64,000 nucleotides of DNA from Candidatus Thiodiazotropha sp. CDECU1 (lineage in GTDB: Bacteria > Pseudomonadota > Gammaproteobacteria > Chromatiales > Chromatiaceae). Location: the NCBI RefSeq assembly GCF_963455295.1, contig NZ_OY734020.1:3410001-3474000 (forward strand). Reading direction: 5' to 3'. This document shows, piece by piece, positions 18,875 to 28,265 of the stretch. The translations under genes and the position numbers were made by a program. Below the pieces are notes generated by a model. That model searched no databases and was not told the DNA's origin. It saw only the letters and a program-made list of their open reading frames with translations. Within the stretch, counting starts at the first letter, position 1. Each line of letters starts with the position of its first letter.

Positions 18875-20785
18875 TCAATATTCCAACTGGATTTTATCCT
18901 TTGATGCCAATACAAAAGCTAATAACATAAGCGCATAGAGCCTGTGCTGATTTGATGGATCATTTGGATTGTCACGATAATCCTTCAACAGTTTATCAAT
19001 TATCGATTTTGCATTGTTAGAGAATAGTTCCTCTTTATAATTAACCAAATAATCAATCCACTTATAACTAGAATCCTCTAGGATTCGATTGATATTAAAC
19101 ACAAATCCCATTTTCTTTTTATTCACAATCTCTTCAGGCAGATTAGCTTTGAGATAGGCTCGCAGTATTTGCTTGTTTACATTATTTTTAAGTTTTAGCT
19201 CTTCAGGCAAGTCATTTATATATTCAGCAAGCCTGTTGTCTGTAAAAGGAAATCTTATTCCCTTTCCCAGAGCATGAGCTAAATAATGCGCTTTCCTATA
19301 GGCGGTATGTGGTTCCCAGACACCGCAAATGACCTCTGTTTCCAACTCTATGCGAGTCATTGACTTTCGACGACCCATCACATTCCATAAATAGGTATGT
19401 TCAAAAGATACTTCCCTATCCAGGAGGTCCTCTAATTCCTTACTACTCCATCCCTGCCATGCAACGAACGCCTCTTCTATTGGCATATCCCAGTTTTTTG
19501 CTAGATTTCGCATATTTGAAGTCGTCAACTTCATTGCGCCTAGAACTGTACGCCATAGATACTTAGGTACGTGATCCTCTATATCTATACGCTTTTGATA
19601 TTTCCAAATACCGCGTGGAACGCTTGAAACACCAAAGTAATAATCATTTCCAGTCCCATCTAAAATCAAATTGCAGTCATCGGGTAATTTTGTCATGCCG
19701 AGAAAATATGGCAATGTAGCCGGATCACCAATAGGCTGATCAGACAGGGCCGTGAATTTGTAAAACCCCTCTTCAATCTCATCATCTGTTGGGTAATAAC
19801 TTATGTGCTGCAACCCTAATGCCTTGCACACTTTTCTCGCATCTTTTGTTTCATCACTCCGTTTTTCCGATTGTCCTATTGTTAATGCAACTACTCTATC
19901 CGGACAAATTTTACTTAGAGCGATAGCAAGAGCTGACGAGTCCTTTCCACCACTTAGTGTTAGCGCAATCCTACCCTGTTCAGGTAGACAGTCCGTGACT
20001 GCTTTGATTAAATGATTCTCAAAGTTTGGTAGCTGTTTTTCTATAGCTTCATTAATTCGATTATCGTCATTAAGTGAATTACCTATGACAAATCGATCTT
20101 TAGAGTATTTTTTCTGTTTAAATTGACTATCTATTTGCAGGATATGCCCTGGAAGTACTGCGGTGCAGTTCTTGTAGATTGTTAATGGTGCGGGCACATA
20201 TAGATAGTGACATAATTCAGCTATGGATTGACTGTCGGCATTTAGTGCAACAGAATTTCTTAATAAACGTAAGTCAGTGGCAAAATAAACACTCTCACCA
20301 TGCTTTATAACATTGAGTGTCTGAATACCTATCCTGTCTCTAATAAACGATATGGTCTTTGTTTTGCTGTCAAAAATAAAACCAGCCCATGCGCCATTGA
20401 TTGTTTGAAATTTTGAGACATCATTTTGCCTGTATATTTCCAATAACCGCAAACTGGACTTTATATGATCATGACTTTGTTCTTGTTCGAAGAGTGATCC
20501 ATGCAACACACCTTGAAGGCCATCCAAAACTGGAATTGTATACTCTTTAACATCAGAATCAGTTTTGCTTTCCTGTGTATTTTGATATGACAGTGCAGCA
20601 ACGTTCTCACCTAACCAGACTGTCTTCGATGTAGATTCGGATCTAGCAAATTGGCTATCAATTAAGTCCAGTTCTTTTTTGAGGTCATGAGACTGTCCAT
20701 CCAAACGCATAACGCCTGCAAAACCTACTATGACAGGAGGGATCTGCATGTTTTTAGATTTAATAAACGTATTATTATCAGTCAC
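18875..20785 (-). CDS. Asparagine synthetase-like amidotransferase lacking the glutaminase cysteine
   Basis: This 636-residue protein has a recognisable N-terminal Ntn domain (VGFAGVMRLDG, then RDRIGIQTLN near residue 150, as in AsnB). The residue that should be Cys after the initiator is buried in VIVGFAG and no Cys is present there. The synthetase domain carries SGGKDSS (278-284) and a DGTGNDYYFG substrate loop. The length matches the XrtA-associated amidotransferase family (TIGR03108-like), but loss of the nucleophile suggests ammonia or another amine as donor. The start is GTG with GAGGTG upstream. It is the second such gene in the island. Confidence 0.82.
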   Translation of the reverse strand: MTDNNTFIKSKNMQIPPVIVGFAGVMRLDGQSHDLKKELDLIDSQFARSESTSKTVWLGENVAALSYQNTQESKTDSDVKEYTIPVLDGLQGVLHGSLFEQEQSHDHIKSSLRLLEIYRQNDVSKFQTINGAWAGFIFDSKTKTISFIRDRIGIQTLNVIKHGESVYFATDLRLLRNSVALNADSQSIAELCHYLYVPAPLTIYKNCTAVLPGHILQIDSQFKQKKYSKDRFVIGNSLNDDNRINEAIEKQLPNFENHLIKAVTDCLPEQGRIALTLSGGKDSSALAIALSKICPDRVVALTIGQSEKRSDETKDARKVCKALGLQHISYYPTDDEIEEGFYKFTALSDQPIGDPATLPYFLGMTKLPDDCNLILDGTGNDYYFGVSSVPRGIWKYQKRIDIEDHVPKYLWRTVLGAMKLTTSNMRNLAKNWDMPIEEAFVAWQGWSSKELEDLLDREVSFEHTYLWNVMGRRKSMTRIELETEVICGVWEPHTAYRKAHYLAHALGKGIRFPFTDNRLAEYINDLPEELKLKNNVNKQILRAYLKANLPEEIVNKKKMGFVFNINRILEDSSYKWIDYLVNYKEELFSNNAKSIIDKLLKDYRDNPNDPSNQHRLYALMLLAFVLASKDKIQLEY

Positions 20786-20914
20786 CAGTAAAGCACCTCA
20801 AAATAAATGCTATTTGATTTCTAAACCAAAAAAATATCGCCTCGACTCATGCAGACAGATATTAAATCATTTAAACGAATACCGAATATTTAAAAGCTGA
20901 TAAATTAATGCAAT

Positions 20915-21931
20915 TTATTTAAATGAATTAATGTTTTTGGATATTTTCCAAAACGCGTAACTCAGTCTTTTCTTGTTTATATGGTACCTCTCCCCCATAC
21001 AATTATATATAACTAATTCTATGTTCTTCCTATTGTCCACCATTAGTGATGCAAGATTGCTATCTAAACGCATCAATGCCGCCCTCCACCCGGGCAAATC
21101 AAGCGCTTTTTTTGTCTCCATAAACTCCGAATTAATTATAAATACTTCTTCATGCTGAAGGTCTATATCGTTAATATCTGCACTTAACTCATAATGCGTG
21201 GCAGTCATCAGGTTAGACAATCCCCTGGTTATCGGTAGGGAGGAATATATCGGAACAGCACGAGCATCAACCTTAGGCAACCTACCAAAACCAGAAAGCC
21301 ATAAACCACTTATAGTTTCCTTCCCGGCAACTGTTCTTTCTTGGTTTACATCGCTTTGATGGAAAAGCATTTGAGTTTCGTTGAGAAGACTCAGTAATTT
21401 CTGTTCATCTGCACCTTGCGGCAGGTAGTCATCGAGAAAATGACCAACAACCGACTCTTGACTACAAGTTCTAACCTCTGGGCATTCAGATATTCTTAAA
21501 TACCAAATACCTGAGCGTCCATATACAAGCGTTAAACCATCTTCTTCAAAGTGCCTATTAAATAGCTTTATCAGGACTTCAGCTTCTGAATATTGTATAT
21601 TCAAATGTTCTGAGCCGACCATTAACAACCTGTCTCTGTCTGCTATAAATTGGACTGGAGAAGCCACGGCCCAACAATATTCTGCTGGATCTCCGCCATC
21701 GCCCAGATAGGTTACAGCAGCAGTGGGTAGATCGAAGGAATTGTGTAAAGAAACATCAAATAGACGAAATAGCGTCTCTTCTAAGCCCAAACCTTCAGTA
21801 TGCTGTTTGCTTGCTCTAGACAACAGCTTTTCAATGAACCTGGGTCTGACATTTGTTTTCTCTATACTGTCGTTATCAACTGGCCAAAGCAGTTCCGGTA
21901 ATAGGAGGTGTATGGTTATTATATCTACCAC
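20915..21931 (-). CDS. COG4255-like conserved protein (RpfE / phosphoglycerate-mutase-like annotation)
   Basis: This 338-residue protein begins ITIHLLLPELLWPVDN, has a middle LTLVYGRSGIWYLRI and ends SYAFWKISKNINSF. It resembles the proteobacterial COG4255 family, labelled RpfE-type regulator or cofactor-independent phosphoglycerate-mutase-like. I see no intact metal-binding catalytic set. The function is not known. It lies 41 bp downstream of thrC on the same strand and may be cotranscribed. The start is GTG with no strong Shine-Dalgarno, so the 5' end is uncertain. Confidence 0.7.
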   Translation of the reverse strand: MVDIITIHLLLPELLWPVDNDSIEKTNVRPRFIEKLLSRASKQHTEGLGLEETLFRLFDVSLHNSFDLPTAAVTYLGDGGDPAEYCWAVASPVQFIADRDRLLMVGSEHLNIQYSEAEVLIKLFNRHFEEDGLTLVYGRSGIWYLRISECPEVRTCSQESVVGHFLDDYLPQGADEQKLLSLLNETQMLFHQSDVNQERTVAGKETISGLWLSGFGRLPKVDARAVPIYSSLPITRGLSNLMTATHYELSADINDIDLQHEEVFIINSEFMETKKALDLPGWRAALMRLDSNLASLMVDNRKNIELVIYNCMGERYHINKKRLSYAFWKISKNINSFK

Positions 21932-21972
21932 AGAGCACTACAAAGGCATACTGCATTCGTTACTAATCACAT

Positions 21973-23121
21973 TCAACTCTCTTCCATGTTGTTGAAAATG
22001 GCCCGTTTAACTTCATCAAGTTTTGCATCTATTGTGAGTACAGGTGAAGCCGATTGCTGAATAGCCGTGTCGGGATCTTTCAATCCGTTTCCTGTCAAAG
22101 TACACACGATACTTGATCCTTCCGGTATTTGCCCAGAACCAACATCACGCATGGCACCAGCCAGAGAGGCGGCTGATGCCGGTTCACAAAATACGCCTTC
22201 TTGCTCAGCCAATAGCTTTTGCGCGGCCAAAATCTCTTGGTCAGTACATTCATCGAACCATCCATCCGACTCTTCCTTGACCTTCCATGCCTGATTCCAG
22301 GATTGCGGATTTCCAATCCGAATTGCTGTAGCTATAGTTTCCGGATCTTTAACAGGACCGCCACGTAAGAAGGGGGCCGAGCCGGAGGCCTGATATCCAA
22401 CCATCTTTGGCTGTTTGCCTGTAACCGCACCCCCAGCAAATTTACACTTGCCATTACAGTAGGCACATGCCTCTGTCACATTGTCTGCAGATGTACAACT
22501 ATATTCACGGTACCCGATCCAGTGTGCCGTTATATTCCCAGCATTCCCAACCGGCAAACAGTGGTAATCAGGAGCATGGCCCAGCTCCTCAACAATCTCG
22601 AAAGAGGCTGTCTTCTGACCTTGTAGACGGTATGGATTAATCGAGTTGACGATGGTCACAGGGGCATGGTCAGCGACATCCTTTACCAACTGCATACCAT
22701 CATCGAAATTGCCTTTGATTTGAATGGTTATGGCGCCATACATCATTGCCTGGGCCAGCTTGCCCATCGCTATCTTACCATCCGGTATCAGTACAAAGGC
22801 TGTAATACCAGCACGTGCTGCATACGCAGCCGCAGCAGCTGAGGTATTTCCCGTGGATGCGCAAATGATGGCTTGACTATCCTCTTCCACGGCCTTGGTT
22901 ACGGCCATGGTCATACCCCGATCCTTGAACGAGCCTGTTGGATTCAAACCTTCGTACTTAACGTAGATATCCACATCCTTTCCTAACTGCCGGGGGATAT
23001 TGTTAAGACGTATAAGCGGAGTATTGCCCTCGCCAAGACTTATGATCCGCGTATCATCATGAACAGGCAGTCTGTCACGGTATCTTTCTATCAATCCTGT
23101 ATAGCGGGAACGGAATGGCAT
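21973..23121 (-). CDS. thrC: Threonine synthase
   Basis: This 382-residue PLP enzyme converts O-phosphohomoserine to threonine. The PLP lysine is Lys66 in [10 protein letters not shown], the phosphate loop is [11 protein letters not shown] (191-201), and [19 protein letters not shown] (87 on) is typical of the family. Unusually, after WIGYREY the protein carries an insert with four cysteines (Cys209, 219, 222, 226), resembling a small metal-binding knuckle. The ATG start is supported by GAGG 8 bases upstream. It follows hom by 55 bp, giving the usual hom-thrC order. Confidence 0.95.
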   Translation of the reverse strand: MPFRSRYTGLIERYRDRLPVHDDTRIISLGEGNTPLIRLNNIPRQLGKDVDIYVKYEGLNPTGSFKDRGMTMAVTKAVEEDSQAIICASTGNTSAAAAAYAARAGITAFVLIPDGKIAMGKLAQAMMYGAITIQIKGNFDDGMQLVKDVADHAPVTIVNSINPYRLQGQKTASFEIVEELGHAPDYHCLPVGNAGNITAHWIGYREYSCTSADNVTEACAYCNGKCKFAGGAVTGKQPKMVGYQASGSAPFLRGGPVKDPETIATAIRIGNPQSWNQAWKVKEESDGWFDECTDQEILAAQKLLAEQEGVFCEPASAASLAGAMRDVGSGQIPEGSSIVCTLTGNGLKDPDTAIQQSASPVLTIDAKLDEVKRAIFNNMEES

Positions 23122-23176
23122 ATATAAACCTCAATAATAATTCAATTTACTGTAGCGAAAATAGATAGACCAATGG

Positions 23177-24490
23177 TCATCCATCCAGACGCTCCACACG
23201 TATACGCATCACCTGCCCAAACACGGTCTCCAACTGCTCGATCTCTGCGATAGCCTTGTCGAGCTGCTTTTCGATGACTTTTTGGGTCAGCATTACTAGT
23301 GGCACAGTATTATCACCTTCATTAGGTTCCTTTTGCTGAATCGCTTCTATGCTGATATGCGATTCAGCCAAAATACTGGCAATCCTTGCAACCACCCCAG
23401 GTTTGTCCACAACCTGCATACGTAAATAGAAGGTGGTTTCCACCTCTTCAATGGGTAAGATCGCTAAATCAACCAATTTTCCTGGTTGAAATGCAAGATG
23501 TGGCACCCGGTTTTCAGGATCGGTCGTCAGCATACGCACCGCATCGACCACGTCCGCCACAACAGCCGAAGCCGTGGGTTCAGAGCCGGCACCCGCACCG
23601 TAGTACAGTGTGGGACCCACTGCGTCACCCTTCACCAGCACAGCATTCATAACCCCATCTACATTGGCAATCAGCCGCCGCCGGGGAATCATGGTCGGAT
23701 GGACCCGCATCTCTATTCCAGCCTCTGTCTTACGGGTTATTCCAAGGTGTTTTATCCGATAGCCAAACTGATCGGCGTACTCAACATCCTGCGGTTCAAT
23801 TTTTGTAATACCTTCGGTATAGGTCTTTTCAAACTGGAGAGGAATACCAAAGGCAATGGAACCGAGGATGGTCAATTTATGGGCTGCGTCTATACCCTCC
23901 ACATCGAAGGTGGGATCAGCTTCCGCATAACCCAAGGCCTGCGCCTCTTTTAGCACATCGGTAAACTCACGCCCTTTGTCACGCATTTCTGTGAGTATGA
24001 AATTACCGGTTCCGTTGATGATGCCTGCAATCCACTCAATATGGTTTGCCGCGAGACCCTCTCGAACTGCCTTAATGATCGGAATACCACCCGCAACGGC
24101 GGCCTCGAAGGCTACAACAACACCCTTTTGTTGGGCTGCATCGAAGATTTCATTGCCATGCATGGCGATCAAGGCTTTATTGGCGGTCACCACATGTTTG
24201 CCATTCTCGATCGCCCTCATGACCAATTCTCGTGCTGGCGTGTAACCACCAATCAGCTCGATGATGATATCCAACTCGGGGTTGTCCACAACAGCAAATG
24301 CATCATCGGTGACCTCCACATTCTCTAGCCCAATCAGCTTGCTGGGGTCATACTGTTTTGCCGCCGCATGGGTGATATGGATACCCCGGCCTGCCCTGCG
24401 AGCGATTTCATCGGCATTGCGGGTCAGAACATTCAGCGTACCACCACCCACGGTCCCAAGCCCCAATAAACCAACTTTAACTGGATTCAA
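23177..24490 (-). CDS. hom: Homoserine dehydrogenase
   Basis: This 437-residue enzyme reduces aspartate semialdehyde to homoserine. The N-terminal Rossmann fold has GLLGLGTVGGG (residues 8-18), the catalytic core contains GIINGTGNFILTEM and YAEADPTFDVEG, and a C-terminal ACT domain (DKPGVVARIASILAES, about 355 on) gives feedback control by threonine in the family. The start is TTG with GGAG about 8 bases upstream. It sits between alaC (32 bp) and thrC (55 bp), so the three are likely one transcript. Confidence 0.96.
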   Translation of the reverse strand: MNPVKVGLLGLGTVGGGTLNVLTRNADEIARRAGRGIHITHAAAKQYDPSKLIGLENVEVTDDAFAVVDNPELDIIIELIGGYTPARELVMRAIENGKHVVTANKALIAMHGNEIFDAAQQKGVVVAFEAAVAGGIPIIKAVREGLAANHIEWIAGIINGTGNFILTEMRDKGREFTDVLKEAQALGYAEADPTFDVEGIDAAHKLTILGSIAFGIPLQFEKTYTEGITKIEPQDVEYADQFGYRIKHLGITRKTEAGIEMRVHPTMIPRRRLIANVDGVMNAVLVKGDAVGPTLYYGAGAGSEPTASAVVADVVDAVRMLTTDPENRVPHLAFQPGKLVDLAILPIEEVETTFYLRMQVVDKPGVVARIASILAESHISIEAIQQKEPNEGDNTVPLVMLTQKVIEKQLDKAIAEIEQLETVFGQVMRIRVERLDG

Positions 24491-24522
24491 GTTCTCTACT
24501 CCTGCTGTAAAAGTCCAATCAG

Positions 24523-25728
24523 TTACGAGGCTTTCAAGCCATCATTTCGAAACATATCACGGATCCCACGCACAGCTTGCCGGGTCCGGTGCTCATTTTC
24601 TATCAGCCCAAACCTCACATGGTCATCACCATGTTCACCAAAACCGATACCTGGTGAGACCGCAACTTTTGCATCACTCAGAAGTTTCTTGGAAAATTCC
24701 AGCGATCCCATTGATTTATATGCATCAGGTATAGGTGCCCAAACGAACATTGTCGCCTTGGGCTTTTCCACCTGCCAGCCGATGTTGCTTAATCCGTCGC
24801 ACAGTACATCACGACGATTCTGATACATACTGCAAATCTCTTTTACCACTTCCTGTGGACCTTCGAGGGCAGCGATTGCTGCCACCTGAATCGGCGTGAA
24901 GGTACCATAATCCAGATAGGATTTTATCCGTGCCAGTGCTGCGACCAGGGTCTTGTTACCCGACATAAACCCGACACGCCAACCAGGCATATTGTAACTC
25001 TTCGACAAAGAGAAAAACTCAACCGCTACCTGATCGGCGCCAGGCACTTGCAGGATCGACGGTGCCACATATCCATCAAATACAATATCCGCATAGGCCA
25101 GGTCATGAACAACCCAGATATTATACTCTGTGGCAATCTCGACAACTTTTTCGAAAAACTCCAGATCCACACACTGGGTGGTGGGATTACTTGGAAAATT
25201 GAGCACCAGCATCTTGGGGCGCGGCCAGGAGTCCTTGATCGATTTCACCAGCTCATCGAAAAAATCGATACCCGGAACCATCGGTACATGGCGCACATCA
25301 GCACCGGAAATAATAAAGCCGTATGGGTGTATCGGATAGGCGGGATTGGGTACCAGTACAGAATCACCCGGCCCCATACAAGCCAATGCCAGATGCGCCA
25401 GCCCCTCTTTCGAACCGATGGTGGCGATAACCTGGGTCTCCGGATCCAAGGTGACATCGTATCGAACCTTGTACCAATTGCTCATGGCGCGGCGAAGTCT
25501 CGGTATGCCTTTGGACATGGAGTAGCGATGGGTATCCTTTCGATTCGCCACTTCGCATAGCTTATCCACGATGTGCTGGGGTGTCGGCTGATCCGGGTTT
25601 CCCATGCCGAAATCGATGATATCCTCCCCACGCGCTCGAGCCGCCGCCTTTAGTTCATTGACTATAGCGAACACATAGGGTGGCAACCGCTTGATTCTGC
25701 GGAACTCTTCCATCTCAGGCGTAGACAC
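24523..25728 (-). CDS. alaC: Alanine transaminase AlaC-type aminotransferase
   Basis: This 401-residue fold-type I aminotransferase has the PLP lysine in [15 protein letters not shown], the substrate arginine region in [13 protein letters not shown], and the start [17 protein letters not shown] typical of AlaC (YfdZ). It would interconvert pyruvate and alanine with glutamate. In many gammaproteobacteria alaC precedes hom and thrC, as here. The GTG start at 25728 has GAGG upstream; an in-frame ATG five codons later is an alternative. Confidence 0.9.
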   Translation of the reverse strand: MSTPEMEEFRRIKRLPPYVFAIVNELKAAARARGEDIIDFGMGNPDQPTPQHIVDKLCEVANRKDTHRYSMSKGIPRLRRAMSNWYKVRYDVTLDPETQVIATIGSKEGLAHLALACMGPGDSVLVPNPAYPIHPYGFIISGADVRHVPMVPGIDFFDELVKSIKDSWPRPKMLVLNFPSNPTTQCVDLEFFEKVVEIATEYNIWVVHDLAYADIVFDGYVAPSILQVPGADQVAVEFFSLSKSYNMPGWRVGFMSGNKTLVAALARIKSYLDYGTFTPIQVAAIAALEGPQEVVKEICSMYQNRRDVLCDGLSNIGWQVEKPKATMFVWAPIPDAYKSMGSLEFSKKLLSDAKVAVSPGIGFGEHGDDHVRFGLIENEHRTRQAVRGIRDMFRNDGLKAS

Positions 25729-25987
25729 GAAAACCTCGACTTTTCACATGGCTTAAAAGAGGTAAAGTTAACTGACCCACTATCAAAGATCAATTGACAA
25801 GATCAGATCTTTCCAGGTTGATCAATCCAGCCGGTTGTTCAACCTCAACAGAATCGTGATTCACCGCACCTATCACCTGCATAGATACTGCTGGAGGGAT
25901 AATCCACATGAGATCCCAGTGGAGGGGTGCAGTTGTTCAGTTTGAAGCTGACTTTTTTCCTGGTTTTGAATAGGGTATGGTCAGGGC

Positions 25988-26359
25988 ATGAAATTCATAC
26001 TCGATGACACCAGCGCAGGCCATGTCATTCAGCGCTATGATCAGGGTGAAGTCACTGTCAGGGGCGTCATTTACAAAGACAACTGTATCGTACTGCCTGA
26101 CCAGGTCATCCCAACCTGGCGGCCAAGTGACTTTTTCGATCTCAAAGCGGAGGATTTTAGCCTTCTGCTTGAGCTGACGCCGGAAATCGTCATTCTGGGC
26201 ACAGGTGCCACTCAGCACTTTCCCCATCCCAGCCTGACTGAACCACTAATGCAACACCGGATCGGGCTGGAAGTAATGGCTACATCTGCGGCATGCCGGA
26301 CGTATAATATCCTGATGGCAGAAGGGCGACGCGTAGCTGCCGCACTTTTTATGATTTAA
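25988..26359 (+). CDS. Mth938-like domain protein (DUF498/COG3737)
   Basis: This 123-residue protein has VIYKDNCIVLPDQV and EIVILGTGATQHFPHP near residue 70-80, with a C-terminal DTAAACRTYNIL-like segment (TSAACRTYNILMAEGRRVAAAL). That pattern is the Mth938/Xcc1710 family, a small fold found in bacteria, archaea and NDUFAF3 of mitochondria. Its biochemical role in bacteria is unknown. The 3' end overlaps the convergent membrane-protein gene by 11 bp. An opposite-strand 96-codon frame here is a shadow. Confidence 0.85.
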   Translation: MKFILDDTSAGHVIQRYDQGEVTVRGVIYKDNCIVLPDQVIPTWRPSDFFDLKAEDFSLLLELTPEIVILGTGATQHFPHPSLTEPLMQHRIGLEVMATSAACRTYNILMAEGRRVAAALFMI

Positions 26360-26906
26360 CCTCTTCCTCCACTTCCACAGGCACTGCTTCCTCAGTATCG
26401 TACTCCAGCACCACAACATCCTCGGGATAGGGATACTTATCCGCCACCCTTTTACTCAATCGACGCGATGAAGCCTGGTGCAATGCGTCAGATTCCATCA
26501 GGATCAGGATCAATACCGTGACCATGATAGGTAAAATACCAACCCCGCCTATCAGCGCCAGCACGGCAACTTTTTTCATTTCGAAATAGGTGAATCCAAC
26601 CCAGCCCAAAAACCAGACGGTAAGAACGGCCAGCAGCATGTAGATAAAGACACGGCTACGCTCTGCCGCAATCTGCCAATGCACCCAGACATACCAGGGA
26701 TCCTTGGAGCGCTTGGCCCGCCATAGGGTGTAAAAAAGCGCCGCGAAAGAGAAGATTGGCACCAGCGCCAGGGGTTGCCAGTATGACCGAACGAGCCCCA
26801 GCGCCGCCACGAACCACAGGATATGGTTACCGATCAGATTGCTAAGAAAGATATCGTGGGGAATCTTGGCTTTATGCACCAATTCATCGGAAATCTCGAA
26901 TTTCAT
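26349..26906 (-). CDS. Conserved four-span membrane protein, unknown function
   Basis: This 185-residue protein has four hydrophobic segments (about 27-45, 48-66, 88-108, 115-138) and a charged cytoplasmic loop RAKRSKDPWYVWVHWQ. The C-terminal tail is acidic (PVEVEEEVKS). I do not recognise a named family. It is the last gene before the cco region and is convergent with the Mth938-like gene. A respiratory or envelope role is possible from position only. Confidence 0.72.
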   Translation of the reverse strand: MKFEISDELVHKAKIPHDIFLSNLIGNHILWFVAALGLVRSYWQPLALVPIFSFAALFYTLWRAKRSKDPWYVWVHWQIAAERSRVFIYMLLAVLTVWFLGWVGFTYFEMKKVAVLALIGGVGILPIMVTVLILILMESDALHQASSRRLSKRVADKYPYPEDVVVLEYDTEEAVPVEVEEEVKS

Positions 26907-27265
26907 TATTCTGAGCCTAAACCATCATCTAAGTGAAATATGAGACTACCATTGGATCTGGCTGAATGCATCAATGAGAAACCGTAACCAGATGAAAGAT
27001 AGTCGATTTCTTTACCCCTCGTTGGCTGGTATAAGTTTTTTATCAGCCATTCCTTTAACAAATAAGCTGGAAAAACAGTATGATACCCATCAGGATACCA
27101 ATCCATGGATGCTCTTTGAGAATTGTTATAACCCAAACGCTGTTTCCCATTGTAGAATCCCCACTGAAATAGATTCGACTGGGGCGATTGCAAGCTGGAA
27201 CATACAAGCTCGCACATTTCTCATCTGAGTCGATATAAAAGATGTTTCTGTTATCGGTTTGAAAT
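26907..27265. other. Divergent intergenic region
   Basis: This 359-bp gap separates the four-span membrane protein (minus) from the 226-residue protein (plus). Open frames of 84 codons (plus) and 103 codons (minus) cross it but lack family features and overlap one another, so I treat it as non-coding promoter space. No clear operator was seen. Confidence 0.45.
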
Positions 27266-27946
27266 ATGGAAAAAAAGATTATTTTTTGGGTTGTCTCACT
27301 GTCGCTGGTAGCAGTTGCACTCGCAATACTTCTGCCTGGCGGACGCACTGTCGACCCCAATCCCAGATTGCCCTGGGACATTACTATCAATGCCAGTAAT
27401 GAGGTTGAGGTTTTCGATCTTACCCTGAATCACAGTCGTCTCGCTGACGCCCGTGATGTCTTTCAGGAGCAGGGGGAGATCAATATGTTTATTGCCGAAT
27501 CCGGAGCCCCCTCCCTGGAGGCCTATTTTGAACGGGTCTTCCTGAGCGGCTTGCGGGCTGACATTATTTTGGTTCTCAAGGCTGAAACAGGGCAGCTACA
27601 GGGATTGTTCAACCGGGGATCCCGCATCAGCAGGACATCTGAATCCATTCATAAGGTGGCATTGTCTGGTGAAGACCAGCTTGTAGCAGCCAATCTACCT
27701 ATCGAACTGATCAACTACATACCAGCGGCCAACCTGGATGAATCCCTGATTCTCAACCGTTTTGGTGAGCCCTCCGAGAGAATCAGTGAAGGTGAGAGTG
27801 GGATGACACACTGGATCTATCCCAATAAAGGGCTGAGTATCGGCGTCAATCCCGAAGGAAAAGAGCTGATTCAATACATGCCGCTGGAGAGGATCCCGTC
27901 CTTTGTGGCACATATCTCTCACAACCAAGACGAAACGGCTAGATGA
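27266..27946 (+). CDS. Membrane-anchored protein of unknown function
   Basis: This 226-residue protein begins with an uncleaved-looking signal anchor (IIFWVVSLSLVAVALAILL) followed by PNPRLPWDITINASNEVEVFDL, so most of it is periplasmic. The middle part DLTLNHSRLADARDVF and the C-terminal FGEPSERISEGESGMTHWIYPNKGLSI suggest a compact lipoprotein-like fold. I do not recognise the family. It is convergent with ccoS (10 bp between stops). Confidence 0.7.
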   Translation: MEKKIIFWVVSLSLVAVALAILLPGGRTVDPNPRLPWDITINASNEVEVFDLTLNHSRLADARDVFQEQGEINMFIAESGAPSLEAYFERVFLSGLRADIILVLKAETGQLQGLFNRGSRISRTSESIHKVALSGEDQLVAANLPIELINYIPAANLDESLILNRFGEPSERISEGESGMTHWIYPNKGLSIGVNPEGKELIQYMPLERIPSFVAHISHNQDETAR

Positions 27947-27955
27947 TCTAAAAAG

Positions 27956-28162
27956 TCATTCCTGATCCTCTGCATCCGGCATCATCTGTTTGGGCTTCTT
28001 CCTCTTCTGCTTGACCGATTTGATATCGTCGTCCATCAGGATTCGGTGGGCCTCCCCATCCAGATCATCAAACTGACCGCTGCGGGCTGCCCAAAACAGC
28101 ACCCCGACTGCGGCGAGGCCCAAAAGAATCATGCCTGGTATCAAACCATAAATGACATCCAT
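27956..28162 (-). CDS. ccoS: cbb3 oxidase assembly protein CcoS
   Basis: This 68-residue protein has a single N-terminal membrane span (residues 5-25) followed by FWAARSGQFDDLDGEAHRIL, the diagnostic CcoS signature. CcoS is needed for cofactor insertion into cbb3 oxidase. It ends a minus-strand run of ccoG-ccoH-ccoI-ccoS. The highly charged C-terminus (KQKRKKPKQ) is longer than in many homologues. It lies 103 bp after ccoI. Confidence 0.93.
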   Translation of the reverse strand: MDVIYGLIPGMILLGLAAVGVLFWAARSGQFDDLDGEAHRILMDDDIKSVKQKRKKPKQMMPDAEDQE

Positions 28163-28265
28163 CTAACTGCTCCAATAGGTTTATCTAACGCAAACTCTGG
28201 GAGGGCATATCCTCCAGGCCTGCCCGGTTCGGGTTACGATTCAATACATTTCTGGCCAGTAGGCA

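Noticed and set aside
18875-21931. Lasso-peptide-type cluster (asparagine-synthetase-like cyclase)
   Set aside because: No precursor peptide, PqqD-like or transglutaminase-like gene nearby; size fits exosortase-associated amidotransferases better.
23486-23953. 155-codon plus-strand frame opposite hom
   Set aside because: It lies fully antisense to a certain hom coding region and has no recognisable domain.
25937-26227. 96-codon minus-strand frame
   Set aside because: Opposite to the Mth938-like gene, which has clear family motifs.
26906-27217. 103-codon minus-strand frame touching the start of the four-span protein
   Set aside because: The TAATG junction looks like coupling, but the protein has no family features and overlaps competing frames.
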